64,000 bases of DNA from Paenibacillus melissococcoides (GTDB taxonomy: Bacteria; Bacillota; Bacilli; Paenibacillales; Paenibacillaceae), in the NCBI GenBank assembly GCA_944800085.1, contig CALYLO010000019.1:24845-88844 (forward strand), written 5' to 3'. The position numbers were made by a program, and so were the translations under genes. The notes beneath the pieces are model-generated. The model saw only the letters and a program-made list of their open reading frames with translations. It searched no databases and was not told where the DNA came from. Of this stretch, positions 53,107 to 60,726 are shown in pieces; the stretch's first letter is position 1; the number at the start of each line of letters is the position of its first letter.

Positions 53107-53732
53107 ATTCGGAACTGGTTCCCCTTGTTGATGAAGCACTCCGATTGGAACAGGATATGAAGCGAAGCAAGAAGCGGCTGGATGAACTGAAGGCCACCCT
53201 TACATCTGCTGGAATATTTGTCATGGACAATAAGAACCTATCTCACTATCAGATCCCTGGAAGCAAGGGCCGATTCAACCTGACATACAAGGAAAAGTTT
53301 GAAATTGATAATTATGAACGCTTGGTTGAAGTGCTTGGTGATGTGGTGGCAGCCAAAGTCAGCCGGAAGTATGAGGTTAAATTCGAGACAGAAGCACGTT
53401 TCAAGGAAGCGCTCATTGCCCTTTACAAAGGCGAATACTGCTTTGACACTTCTATTGATGACGTGCTGAGCGGCCTTGGGCTCGATAGCAACAAAGTAAA
53501 GGCAGTAAAAAAGAAGCTAAAGGGCGACTATCTGAAGGACAAGCAGCTACTCGGAAGTGTAGGCATAACTGGTGAGCTTGAAGAGGAGCTCGACGCCATT
53601 CGCCTGGCGAAGCATGGCGAATTGGTTGAACGCTTCTTCGGCCATCTCACTCCGGAAGAAATCGATACGATACGCAATTCGGTGTACGTCGAGGACAGCA
53701 TTAGTGTCGGCTTAGAAGCTTTTTCTGAGTGA
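53103..53732 (+). CDS. Uncharacterised phage protein with N-terminal coiled coil
   Basis: 209 residues. The first 35 residues are a predicted coiled coil (RLEQDMKRSKKRLDELKATL), and the C-terminal part is charged and helical. Its position between B and GemA fits the Mu semi-essential early region, where Gam lies, but I cannot show Gam similarity. Confidence 0.7.
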   Translation: MNSELVPLVDEALRLEQDMKRSKKRLDELKATLTSAGIFVMDNKNLSHYQIPGSKGRFNLTYKEKFEIDNYERLVEVLGDVVAAKVSRKYEVKFETEARFKEALIALYKGEYCFDTSIDDVLSGLGLDSNKVKAVKKKLKGDYLKDKQLLGSVGITGELEEELDAIRLAKHGELVERFFGHLTPEEIDTIRNSVYVEDSISVGLEAFSE

Positions 53733-53743
53733 GGAGGGCCCTT

Positions 53744-54151
53744 ATGGACAAAATCACCTATCCACAAATCAAGAACATATTCGGGCTTGCCAGGCAGGCC
53801 CGAATGAATAACGACGAGCTGCATGACCTGGTCTTGACTATGACCGGATCGGAGAGCATTAAGGCGTTAAGCAAGGCCCAGGGCATTAAAGTAATCGAAC
53901 GATTGAATCAGATGCTGGGTAAAGCCAAGCCATCATCCCGGGCAACGCCGAATCAAATCTGGCAAATTAACAAGCTGGCCGAGGAATTAGGCTGGAAATC
54001 TGACCCTCGCCGTTTGCGTCGTTTCCTGGAGAAGCAGCAGGGCGTAAGTCATACGAGCTACCTCTCACCTGCCCAGGCCAGCAAGGTCATCGAAGCTCTG
54101 AAAGCAATGAAGCGACGGGGAGGAGTGGAGTCCAATGCCAGACGCTCTTGA
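53744..54151 (+). CDS. GemA/gp16-like phage protein (DUF1018)
   Basis: 135 residues, start at MDKITYPQIKNIFGLARQAR with GAGGAGGG upstream. The pattern of an N-terminal YPQIKNIFGLAR helix, TMTGSESIKALSKAQGIKVI and a second ATPNQIWQINKLAEELGW repeat matches the Mu gp16/GemA family, linked to modulation of host gene expression. Confidence 0.8.
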   Translation: MDKITYPQIKNIFGLARQARMNNDELHDLVLTMTGSESIKALSKAQGIKVIERLNQMLGKAKPSSRATPNQIWQINKLAEELGWKSDPRRLRRFLEKQQGVSHTSYLSPAQASKVIEALKAMKRRGGVESNARRS

Positions 54152-54518
54152 ACGCTACTCTCCAGCGCAACGGCAAATCATTTTTGCCTATTGGGAGACG
54201 ATACGCTGGACACGAGGAACAGGGAAAATATCCGAGGGAATCAAGCAGCGTGAATACGAGTATTGGGAGCGTTATGAGCCTAGTCTTGTAATCAGAGCGC
54301 TCTCCATCCATATCGAGAAATATCCAAATATCAAAGAGAACTACACCCGGGGCATTCTCCGCAACCTTCTGAAGAAAGGCGGTGCCGCTCATGCAAGGTC
54401 TGAAAGAGGTCATGCCGGACTTGCTCGAACGCATCCAGGCAGCCAGGCAGGCAGCCAAGGCAAACGCGATATCGATATCAGCGCCGAAGCTGCCTTCCGC
54501 CGAAAACTCGGCTTATGA
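54135..54518 (+). CDS. Possible DnaD-like replication protein
   Basis: 127 residues. The first 80 (ERYEPSLVIRALSIHIEKYP, IKENYTRGILRNLL) resemble the DnaD/phage primosome helical domain that precedes helicase loaders. The last 43 residues overlap the next gene by 128 bases and look low-complexity, so the natural end may have been near 54395. Confidence 0.6.
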   Translation: MPDALERYSPAQRQIIFAYWETIRWTRGTGKISEGIKQREYEYWERYEPSLVIRALSIHIEKYPNIKENYTRGILRNLLKKGGAAHARSERGHAGLARTHPGSQAGSQGKRDIDISAEAAFRRKLGL

Positions 54519-55254
54519 GTGCCCGAAATGCCGGGACGAGGGCGTCATCCACGACCCTGCTCGCAACGTGGCCTATCAATGTGCCTGCATGGAACGCAAG
54601 AAGCTGAAGCGGATCATGCAAACCACCAATATGAGCGAGGATGCGCAATTAAAGACCTTTGACAATTTCAACTTGGACGGCCTGGATCAACGCGTCATAG
54701 ATGCATACGAGTTGGCGCGGGAATATTCGGATGGATTGGTCGCTCGGATCAAGAAGGGCCAAAGCTTGAAAGGCGTTCCTTGGTTCGGGCTTTTGGGCAC
54801 ATCCGGCAGCGGCAAGACGCACCTGGTTACGGCTACGGTCGCGCCGCTCATCGAACTGGGCATATATCCTCTGTTTTTCAACTGGGTACAAAGCTTCACG
54901 GAATGGTTTTCCTACTACAACAGCCCGGACGAGGCGTATAAGGTGGAGGAAATCCGAAAGCGAATTTACAACTGCGAGTTGCTTCTCGTCGATGATATTT
55001 GCAAAGAAAGCCAAAAAGACACTTGGATTAAGGAGTTTTATGGCATTGTTGATTATCGGTATCGAAAGCAATTACCGATCGTGTACACAAGCGAGTATTT
55101 TTCCGAATTGATTGGTTTTTTATCCGTAGCCACAGCGGGCCGCTTGTTCGAGCGAACCAAGAGCCCGAAAGGGAAAAAGTATCTCGGAAAAATGCTGTTG
55201 GATGTGGGCGAAGACCCACTGGCCTTGAACTATCGATTTAATGGACTGATTTAA
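54391..55254 (+). CDS. DnaC/DnaI-like helicase loader ATPase
   Basis: 287 residues. N-terminal zinc-type cysteines (YECPKCRDEG and YQCACMERKK), then Walker A GTSGSGKTHLV, Walker B ELLLVDDICKE, and a sensor region IVYTSEY. Likely loads the host helicase for replicative transposition. Start at ATG 54391 with AAAGGCGGT upstream; a GTG 3 codons earlier is possible. Confidence 0.88.
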   Translation: MQGLKEVMPDLLERIQAARQAAKANAISISAPKLPSAENSAYECPKCRDEGVIHDPARNVAYQCACMERKKLKRIMQTTNMSEDAQLKTFDNFNLDGLDQRVIDAYELAREYSDGLVARIKKGQSLKGVPWFGLLGTSGSGKTHLVTATVAPLIELGIYPLFFNWVQSFTEWFSYYNSPDEAYKVEEIRKRIYNCELLLVDDICKESQKDTWIKEFYGIVDYRYRKQLPIVYTSEYFSELIGFLSVATAGRLFERTKSPKGKKYLGKMLLDVGEDPLALNYRFNGLI

Positions 55255-55273
55255 GATGTAGGAGGCCTGTACA

Positions 55274-55462
55274 ATGACCGAATACGACTATAAGAAAATA
55301 ACGACTTACACACTGACGCCGCAGCAACTTGAAGCGGAGCGTAAACGGCTCGATGCGCTGAAGCCCAGGGCCAGGGATTACAAAGGAAAAACGGCTATCC
55401 TTGCCCCACAACTGGGCCATAACGGTAAATACCTGCGAAAAGGCGGCGAATGGTACTGCTAA
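55274..55462 (+). CDS. Small 62-residue phage protein
   Basis: MTEYDYKKITTYTLTPQQLE; GTAGGAGG precedes the ATG. Charged, no recognised domain. Confidence 0.6.
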   Translation: MTEYDYKKITTYTLTPQQLEAERKRLDALKPRARDYKGKTAILAPQLGHNGKYLRKGGEWYC

Positions 55463-55485
55463 AAATTTTAATGGGAGGAATGACC

Positions 55486-55800
55486 GTGCAGCAGCCTAAA
55501 AAGTTTGAATGGACAAATCGTCTCGCTTGTGTGGAAGCCTTGGCCCTAGAATGTGCCGATGGCGCAAAATTTGATTATGCCCTTCGCGTCGTCCGGCTTC
55601 GTGACTATAGTTTATATGTATCAAAAATCACGAACAAACAACTGGCAGCCCTCAAACGGGATGTTATGATACGGGTCAAAGAAATCAACATTATGCGAGA
55701 ATCGGCAAATGTTGGCGACATTGTGCGCGTTCCAAAACTTGTGCCAATCGATTCGGCGGGTACCAGCGGGACGGACGGAAGCTCGTGGAGGCCGAAGTAA
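55486..55800 (+). CDS. Uncharacterised phage protein
   Basis: 104 residues from a GTG start, 6 bases after GGGAGGA. VEALALECADGAKFDYALRV and RDVMIRVKEINIMRESANVG are helical; no domain recognised. Resembles a replication-region protein only by position. Confidence 0.55.
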   Translation: MQQPKKFEWTNRLACVEALALECADGAKFDYALRVVRLRDYSLYVSKITNKQLAALKRDVMIRVKEINIMRESANVGDIVRVPKLVPIDSAGTSGTDGSSWRPK

Positions 55801-55919
55801 TTGAGAAGCATCGCCTGTCTTCAACCTTGCGTTATCGCGTTCGCCGACTACTCGATAACGAAATCCAGATCGGGAACGGCCACATGATTAAATCGATTGT
55901 GCAACGGGCGGTAAACTGA
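55785..55919 (+). CDS. Possible 44-residue phage protein
   Basis: Read from GTG at 55785: (M)EAEVIEKHRLSSTLRYRVR and a helical rest, ending at TGA 55919. It overlaps its upstream neighbour by 16 bases and the TGA overlaps an ATG (TGATGG). Weak binding site. Confidence 0.4.
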   Translation: MEAEVIEKHRLSSTLRYRVRRLLDNEIQIGNGHMIKSIVQRAVN

Positions 55920-55949
55920 TGGCAAGAAAGCCCGTCCAGAAGCCGAGCC

Positions 55950-56150
55950 TTGTCGCCGTACCGCCCGATCCGGATCGATGTTTTGTACTTTTTCTCGACC
56001 GCTGCCCTGACGGCCAGATCAGCAGCGGTCAGCCTGGAGAGCCTTCTCCACCAATTACAAAAACAACCGGGGGAGCGTCCCGTCTCGTCTATCAACTTGG
56101 ATAAAGAGTCCGGAAAAATGGAGATTCTTTTCAATCCATTATCAAAATAG
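55950..56150 (+). CDS. Short phage reading frame, frame uncertain
   Basis: Two frames overlap here. One runs from ATG 55919 to 56104 (MARKPVQKPSLVAV...), the other from TTG 55950 to 56150, ending in SINLDKESGKMEILFNPLSK, which looks more protein-like. They may be the two halves of one gene with a frameshift near 55950-56000. Confidence 0.35.
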   Translation: MSPYRPIRIDVLYFFSTAALTARSAAVSLESLLHQLQKQPGERPVSSINLDKESGKMEILFNPLSK

Positions 56151-56175
56151 TTCGCAAAGGAAGGGAGAGTTAAAC

Positions 56176-56829
56176 GTGATTTATCGTCAAGATCATATCC
56201 CGAAAAATACAATGAAGAATCGTCGCCCTGGTTACCCGATGAATGCGACCACCATCACTATTCATAACACAGGTAATTCTGGGAGCAGCGCCAAGAACGA
56301 ACGTGGTTGGCTGACGAATCCAGACAATGATCGAACGGCATCCTACCATATTGTGGTGGACGAGCACGAAGCTATTGAATGTATCCCACTCGTTGAGAAT
56401 GCATGGCATGCTGGTGATGGCAGCAACGCTGCAAGCGGCAATCGTACATCTATCGCAATTGAAATATGCGAATCTGGGAACTATCAGCAAACATTACGGA
56501 ATGCTGCTGAACTTGTCGCTAAGATGCTCCTTGAAAGGGGCTGGGGAGTTGAACGGCTGCGACGTCATTACGATTGGAGCGGAAAAATATGTCCCAGATT
56601 GATGTATGACAATGGCAAGTGGACTGGATGGCATCAGTTTAAAGAACTTGTGAACTCATTTCTCAGAAAGGATGAACAAGGAATGAACAAAGAAGAAAGA
56701 GAAGCCTTTGACAAATTGCTCAAGACCGTAGAGAAGCAGGATAAGAGGCTGAAGGAGCTGGAGGAGAAGCGCGACATCGAGCCTCCTTCATGGGCAAAGA
56801 GGCGGCAGCCTATTACGCGAATGAACTGA
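56176..56829 (+). CDS. N-acetylmuramoyl-L-alanine amidase (endolysin), C terminus frameshifted
   Basis: 217 residues from a GTG start, GGAAGGGAGAG upstream. Amidase_2 fold: zinc histidine in TITIHNTGN, YHIVVDEHEAIECIPL, and RHYDWSGKICP. A short coiled coil (KTVEKQDKRLKELEEK) follows. After PSWAK the frame turns into RRQPITRMN and stops; one frame over, EAAAYYANELKTKTG and SYDFWRMLTIQYRKEA continue to 56909, the usual C-terminal ending of such lysins. One base is missing at the AAA near 56794. The catalytic part is intact. Confidence 0.88.
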   Translation: MIYRQDHIPKNTMKNRRPGYPMNATTITIHNTGNSGSSAKNERGWLTNPDNDRTASYHIVVDEHEAIECIPLVENAWHAGDGSNAASGNRTSIAIEICESGNYQQTLRNAAELVAKMLLERGWGVERLRRHYDWSGKICPRLMYDNGKWTGWHQFKELVNSFLRKDEQGMNKEEREAFDKLLKTVEKQDKRLKELEEKRDIEPPSWAKRRQPITRMN

Positions 56830-56951
56830 AAACGAAAACCGGGAGTTATGATTTCTGGCGTATGCTGACCATTCAGTATCGTAAGGAGGCCGCAACGAGC
56901 AGAAATTGATTTTTTCAGCTCCTGCTATAATATGAGGAGGTGATCCGCCGG

Positions 56952-57263
56952 ATGGAATGGCTCGATGAGCTAACGCCAGATATGCTGCCCATGCCATACC
57001 GTAAGTATGCTGAATGGATAGGATTAGATAACCTAATTACGCTGGCCAGCAAGGCCGGAGGGGATCATGTGTACATCCCCACATTGGATTTCTTCTTCCG
57101 CCGGGTACGTGACAGGCGGATCATTCAAGAGTATGATGGATATAACCATCGAGAGATCGCACAGAAGTATGAACTGAGTGAACGTAGAGTGAGAGAAATT
57201 TGTGACGGCATCCTTCCAGTTTCTCCACGGAGGGATGAGAATCAACTCCAACTTTTCGATTGA
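56952..57263 (+). CDS. Mor-family transcription activator
   Basis: 103 residues from MEWLDELTPDMLPMPYRKYA, GAGGAGG upstream. The Mor/C pattern is seen: an N-terminal dimerisation part, then a helix-turn-helix (IIQEYDGYNHREIAQKYELS, ERRVREICDG). In Mu such proteins activate middle or late promoters, so this one likely turns on the genes to its right. Confidence 0.88.
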   Translation: MEWLDELTPDMLPMPYRKYAEWIGLDNLITLASKAGGDHVYIPTLDFFFRRVRDRRIIQEYDGYNHREIAQKYELSERRVREICDGILPVSPRRDENQLQLFD

Positions 57264-57334
57264 TGACGAGCTAAAATGAGGGGCGAAAAATCGGGGAATC
57301 CCTTCCAGACATGCAAGAAAACACTTGGTAATCT

Positions 57335-57367
57335 ACCAGTAGAGGCTTATGCCCTACTGGTTTTTTA
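57335..57367 (+). terminator. Terminator between the activator and the late genes
   Basis: ACCAGTAG (57335-57342) and CTACTGGT (57354-57361) with an inner GG/CC pairing, followed by TTTTTTATT. Its T run ends 24 bases before the holin start. Confidence 0.85.
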
Positions 57368-57390
57368 TTGCCTAAAAAGGAGGCTCTTAC

Positions 57391-57819
57391 ATGATGCAAG
57401 ATGCAATTAACGAGATGTTATTGAATGTGGCGCTGGCGGGCCTGACTCTACTGTCTTCATTTGCGATTTACTACATACGCCGGGCTAGCGCCAAGCTGTC
57501 GGCAGAGACGGCGAAAATTGATGCGGATGCGCAACGTGCGCTGGTTCAGGCAGCTATTGAACGATTGGATGATGTTGCGACCAAGACCGTCCACCAAATT
57601 GAACAGACCGTCGCCAGTCATTTACGGGAGTCTGTCAAGGAAGGATGGTCACCCAGAGAAGAATTAATGGAACTTGCCCCTCAAGCGTATTCGGAAATTG
57701 TCCGCCAGCTCAAGCCCGAATACATGCGGGCCCTACATGACACCCTGGGCGACGCAGAGGGGTACATCATGAGCACGATTGAATCCAAGGTGCTGGAGCT
57801 CAAGGAGCGTGCTGGCTAG
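57391..57819 (+). CDS. LLH-family phage holin
   Basis: 142 residues. One N-terminal membrane segment (about residues 8-28, NVALAGLTLLSSFAIYYI), then a long helical region with ETAKIDADAQRALVQAAIER. This matches the LLH holin pattern as I recall it. AAAAAGGAGG precedes the ATG. Releases or activates lysin; the amidase gene lies 560 bases upstream. Confidence 0.8.
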   Translation: MMQDAINEMLLNVALAGLTLLSSFAIYYIRRASAKLSAETAKIDADAQRALVQAAIERLDDVATKTVHQIEQTVASHLRESVKEGWSPREELMELAPQAYSEIVRQLKPEYMRALHDTLGDAEGYIMSTIESKVLELKERAG

Positions 57820-58217
57820 TGGAGTGGAATTGGATCATACAGACGGCGACGATGCTAGGCATCGGAGCAATTGGTTACTTTTTAAAAACGACGATGGCAG
57901 AACTCAAAACGCAAATCAATAAAAACGCTCAAGATGTGGATGAATTGAAAAAAGAATTGGATGACTTACGTTCCGATCTCCCGTTCATCTACACGACCCG
58001 GGAGGATTTCATTAGAACGATGAACAACGTCGACAAGAAGCTCGACAAAATACACGATAGCATGCTGGAGGACAGAGGTAGATGGATGAACAAACCTATC
58101 ACGGTGTGCAACATAATAAAGCGGTTCGGGGCTATATCATGCGCTCGCTCGCAAAAGGACATAACAATTCGCTCCTATGCAGGCAATTGGTCAATGTCAT
58201 GGTCAACGATGGCGTAA
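57819..58217 (+). CDS. DUF2730-like membrane-anchored coiled-coil phage protein
   Basis: 132 residues from a GTG that overlaps the holin stop. One membrane segment (about residues 5-25), then a coiled coil (NKNAQDVDELKKELDDLRSD). The first 90 residues look real; the rest lies in an overlap with the next gene and looks like an out-of-frame reading, so a stop near 58083 may have been lost. Confidence 0.65.
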   Translation: MEWNWIIQTATMLGIGAIGYFLKTTMAELKTQINKNAQDVDELKKELDDLRSDLPFIYTTREDFIRTMNNVDKKLDKIHDSMLEDRGRWMNKPITVCNIIKRFGAISCARSQKDITIRSYAGNWSMSWSTMA

Positions 58218-58399
58218 TCATCAGCCCGGATATCTCCAAGCATCTGGATTACTTATTCAAGAAGGGCTACATCGAATATTCGAATGAGCGTGTGAATTCG
58301 TACAATGCTTATGCCAATGATGCCGTAATCCGGCTAACGGTAAAGGGCATCGATTTACTGGAGGGCTCAACTCCGGATGATCCGGGAGTCGCCATCTAA
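58082..58399 (+). CDS. Small phage protein, winged-helix-like
   Basis: 105 residues, MDEQTYHGVQHNKAVRGYIM at the start with GGAGG 10 bases upstream. The SPDISKHLDYLFKKGYIEYS and AVIRLTVKGIDLLEG parts look like a winged helix. Lies just before the small terminase, where Mu has small gene products of unknown role. Confidence 0.7.
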   Translation: MDEQTYHGVQHNKAVRGYIMRSLAKGHNNSLLCRQLVNVMVNDGVIISPDISKHLDYLFKKGYIEYSNERVNSYNAYANDAVIRLTVKGIDLLEGSTPDDPGVAI

Positions 58400-58959
58400 T
58401 GAGCGGCAAACGAAGAAACCGCACGCGCTCTAAAGTTGACGACCTGCCTTTGCATATCAAGGATCAGGTCGACGCGATGCTTCTTGATACACGGTACACC
58501 TACTGGGAGATATCAGAGTATCTGGAGGCCCAGGGATTCGAGGTATCCAAGAGTTCCATTGGTCGCTATGCGCTCCGAGTCGGGAACGCGACGCAGCGGC
58601 TTATGGAGGCGCAAGAACAGACAAAGGCGCTAGTCGAGATGATCCGGAAAAATCCGGACGTCGATTACACCGAAGGCGGCCTACAAATTATGGCCGGAGA
58701 GCTGACGAAGAAGATGGCGCAAGCACAGGAAGAATGGGACTACATGCCGCTGGATAAGGCGGCCCGCGTTATGGTCGCGCTCTCCAGAACAAAGGTCTAT
58801 AAAGACCGCGTCCGCCAGGACATGCAGAAGAAGATCGAACTAGCATTCCAAGGGATGGAGGCAGAACTCATGGCAGCCATCAAGGCCGATCCTCAACTTG
58901 CCGGAGAACTGAAGGCGGTACTGCAAAAAGCGAAGGAAAAGATGATGGCCGATGATTAA
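58399..58959 (+). CDS. Mu gp27-like small terminase protein (DUF3486)
   Basis: 186 residues. The N-terminal helix-turn-helix (YTYWEISEYLEAQGFEVSKS) and long helical C terminus match the Mu gp27 family, proposed small terminase. Start codon overlaps the upstream stop; end overlaps the next gene by 8 bases. Confidence 0.85.
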   Translation: MSGKRRNRTRSKVDDLPLHIKDQVDAMLLDTRYTYWEISEYLEAQGFEVSKSSIGRYALRVGNATQRLMEAQEQTKALVEMIRKNPDVDYTEGGLQIMAGELTKKMAQAQEEWDYMPLDKAARVMVALSRTKVYKDRVRQDMQKKIELAFQGMEAELMAAIKADPQLAGELKAVLQKAKEKMMADD

Positions 58960-60715
58960 CCTGGACGAGTACCTCCGGCAACTGGAGGATGAGGCAGACA
59001 AAGAAGAACTACTCAGTCTGGAGTATCAGAAGCAGCTCTTTGAAAACTACGTCATGCGTAATGAGCAGCACCGCGAATACCGGGAAACGTTGCTAAGGGA
59101 GTACCAAAGCGGCGCAGAACTGACAGGCCCGGATGGCTTGCGCAAGAAGCTAGGAGCCATTGACCTGGGGTATTTCGGGCGGGCTTATCTGCCCCACTAC
59201 TTCGTCAGGGAATCGCCGCAATTTCACGAAGAGCTGGATAGTATATGGACTCAAGGAGTCATGAAGGGCCTGAACCCTTTGCCGGATGGGAAGAAGATAT
59301 CAAGGGCGAAAGGCTGCCGCCGTGCTACAGCCGCCTCACGTGGGCATGCGAAGTCGACAAACTTCACCTTTAAGGACACTTTGCACTCGGTGGTATATGA
59401 GTACAAACATTACCCGATCATCCTCTCTGATAGTTCCGACCAGGCAGAAGGATTCCTCACGGATATTAAAACCGAGCTAGAGGATAACCCGGCCATCATT
59501 GAGGACTTCGGGAGCCTCAAGGGTAGAGTCTGGAAAGGCAGCGTCCTTGTGACCTCGACAGATATCAAGGTTGAGGCCATTGGCAGCGGCAAGAAGATTC
59601 GGGGCCGCCGTCATCGCAACTGGCGTCCTGACTTGATTGTCCTGGACGACATCGAGAATGACGAAAATGTTTACACGCCGGAGCAACGCAAGAAACTGGA
59701 AAGCTGGTTCTACAAGGCGGTTAGTAAAGCAGGCGACACGTACACTGACATCGTCTATATCGGAACGATCCTGCATTACGATTCTCTGCTTTCCAAGGTG
59801 TTGAAGAACCCGGAATATCATTCTGTAAAGTATCGGGGGGTTATCAGCTTCGCGACGAATCAAGAGCTCTGGGACGCTTGGGAAGCAATCTATACCGACC
59901 TGGAAAACGTGCATCGGCAAGAAGATGCGCGGGCCTTCTACGAAGACAACAAGGCCGACATGCTCGAAGGCACAGAAGTCTTGTGGGAAGAAAAGCTCTC
60001 CTACTACGACTTGATGGTAATCAAGATTTCTGAAGGCGAAGCATCGTTCAATTCCGAGATTCAAAACGATCCGATTGACCCGGATTCCTGCACATTTAAT
60101 GATGAATGGTTCGACTTCTGGGATGACGACCCGACGATTGATTTCCGGGATAAGCGATTCGTGTTTGTCGCCGCGAACGACCCTTCCCTTGGGAAAAACA
60201 AGAAAAGCGATACCAGTTCCATCATTGCCATAGCCAAGGATACCAAGAGCGGCTATATGTACGTGGTGGAGGCATCCATCGAGCGGCGCGTCCCTGATGT
60301 CATCATCGATGACGCCATAGAGATGTCCAAGCGATTCCGGCGCGACTATAAGCGGCCATTCCGCAAATTTGGCGTCGAGACGGTACAATTCCAGCACTTC
60401 TTCAAGGATGTACTGGCACAGAAGAGCGCAGAGGCTGGCGAATACCTGCCGATAGAGGAGATCCAAAGTCTCCAGCGCAAGGAACTGCGGATCGAGTCGC
60501 TTCAGCCATTTGTTAAGAATGGGTATCTGAAGTTCAGTCGCCGCCACAAGACACTGTTACAACAAATGCGGGAATACCCGATGGGCAAAAATGACGATGG
60601 ACCGGATGGATTGGAGATGGCCGTCCGACTTGCCCTGGGCATCAAGACATCAAACAAGACGGACTATAAATCAGTAATCAGCCGGGCGATGAAATTCCGG
60701 CGAGGCGGTTATTAG
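58952..60715 (+). CDS. Mu gp28-like large terminase
   Basis: 587 residues. ATPase: Walker A ASRGHAKST (about residue 128), Walker B DLIVLDDIEND. Nuclease: acidic residues in VFVAANDPSLGKNKKSDTSS and DDGPDGLEMAVRL. Packages phage DNA by headful from the host-flanked end. Domain order is normal. Confidence 0.92.
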   Translation: MINLDEYLRQLEDEADKEELLSLEYQKQLFENYVMRNEQHREYRETLLREYQSGAELTGPDGLRKKLGAIDLGYFGRAYLPHYFVRESPQFHEELDSIWTQGVMKGLNPLPDGKKISRAKGCRRATAASRGHAKSTNFTFKDTLHSVVYEYKHYPIILSDSSDQAEGFLTDIKTELEDNPAIIEDFGSLKGRVWKGSVLVTSTDIKVEAIGSGKKIRGRRHRNWRPDLIVLDDIENDENVYTPEQRKKLESWFYKAVSKAGDTYTDIVYIGTILHYDSLLSKVLKNPEYHSVKYRGVISFATNQELWDAWEAIYTDLENVHRQEDARAFYEDNKADMLEGTEVLWEEKLSYYDLMVIKISEGEASFNSEIQNDPIDPDSCTFNDEWFDFWDDDPTIDFRDKRFVFVAANDPSLGKNKKSDTSSIIAIAKDTKSGYMYVVEASIERRVPDVIIDDAIEMSKRFRRDYKRPFRKFGVETVQFQHFFKDVLAQKSAEAGEYLPIEEIQSLQRKELRIESLQPFVKNGYLKFSRRHKTLLQQMREYPMGKNDDGPDGLEMAVRLALGIKTSNKTDYKSVISRAMKFRRGGY

Positions 60716-60726
60716 GTGGTGAATCT

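Noticed and set aside
56926-56931. TATAAT with an extended TGC in front of the Mor-like gene
   Set aside because: A transcript from it would begin within the ribosome binding site at 56934, and there is no -35 box at the right distance.
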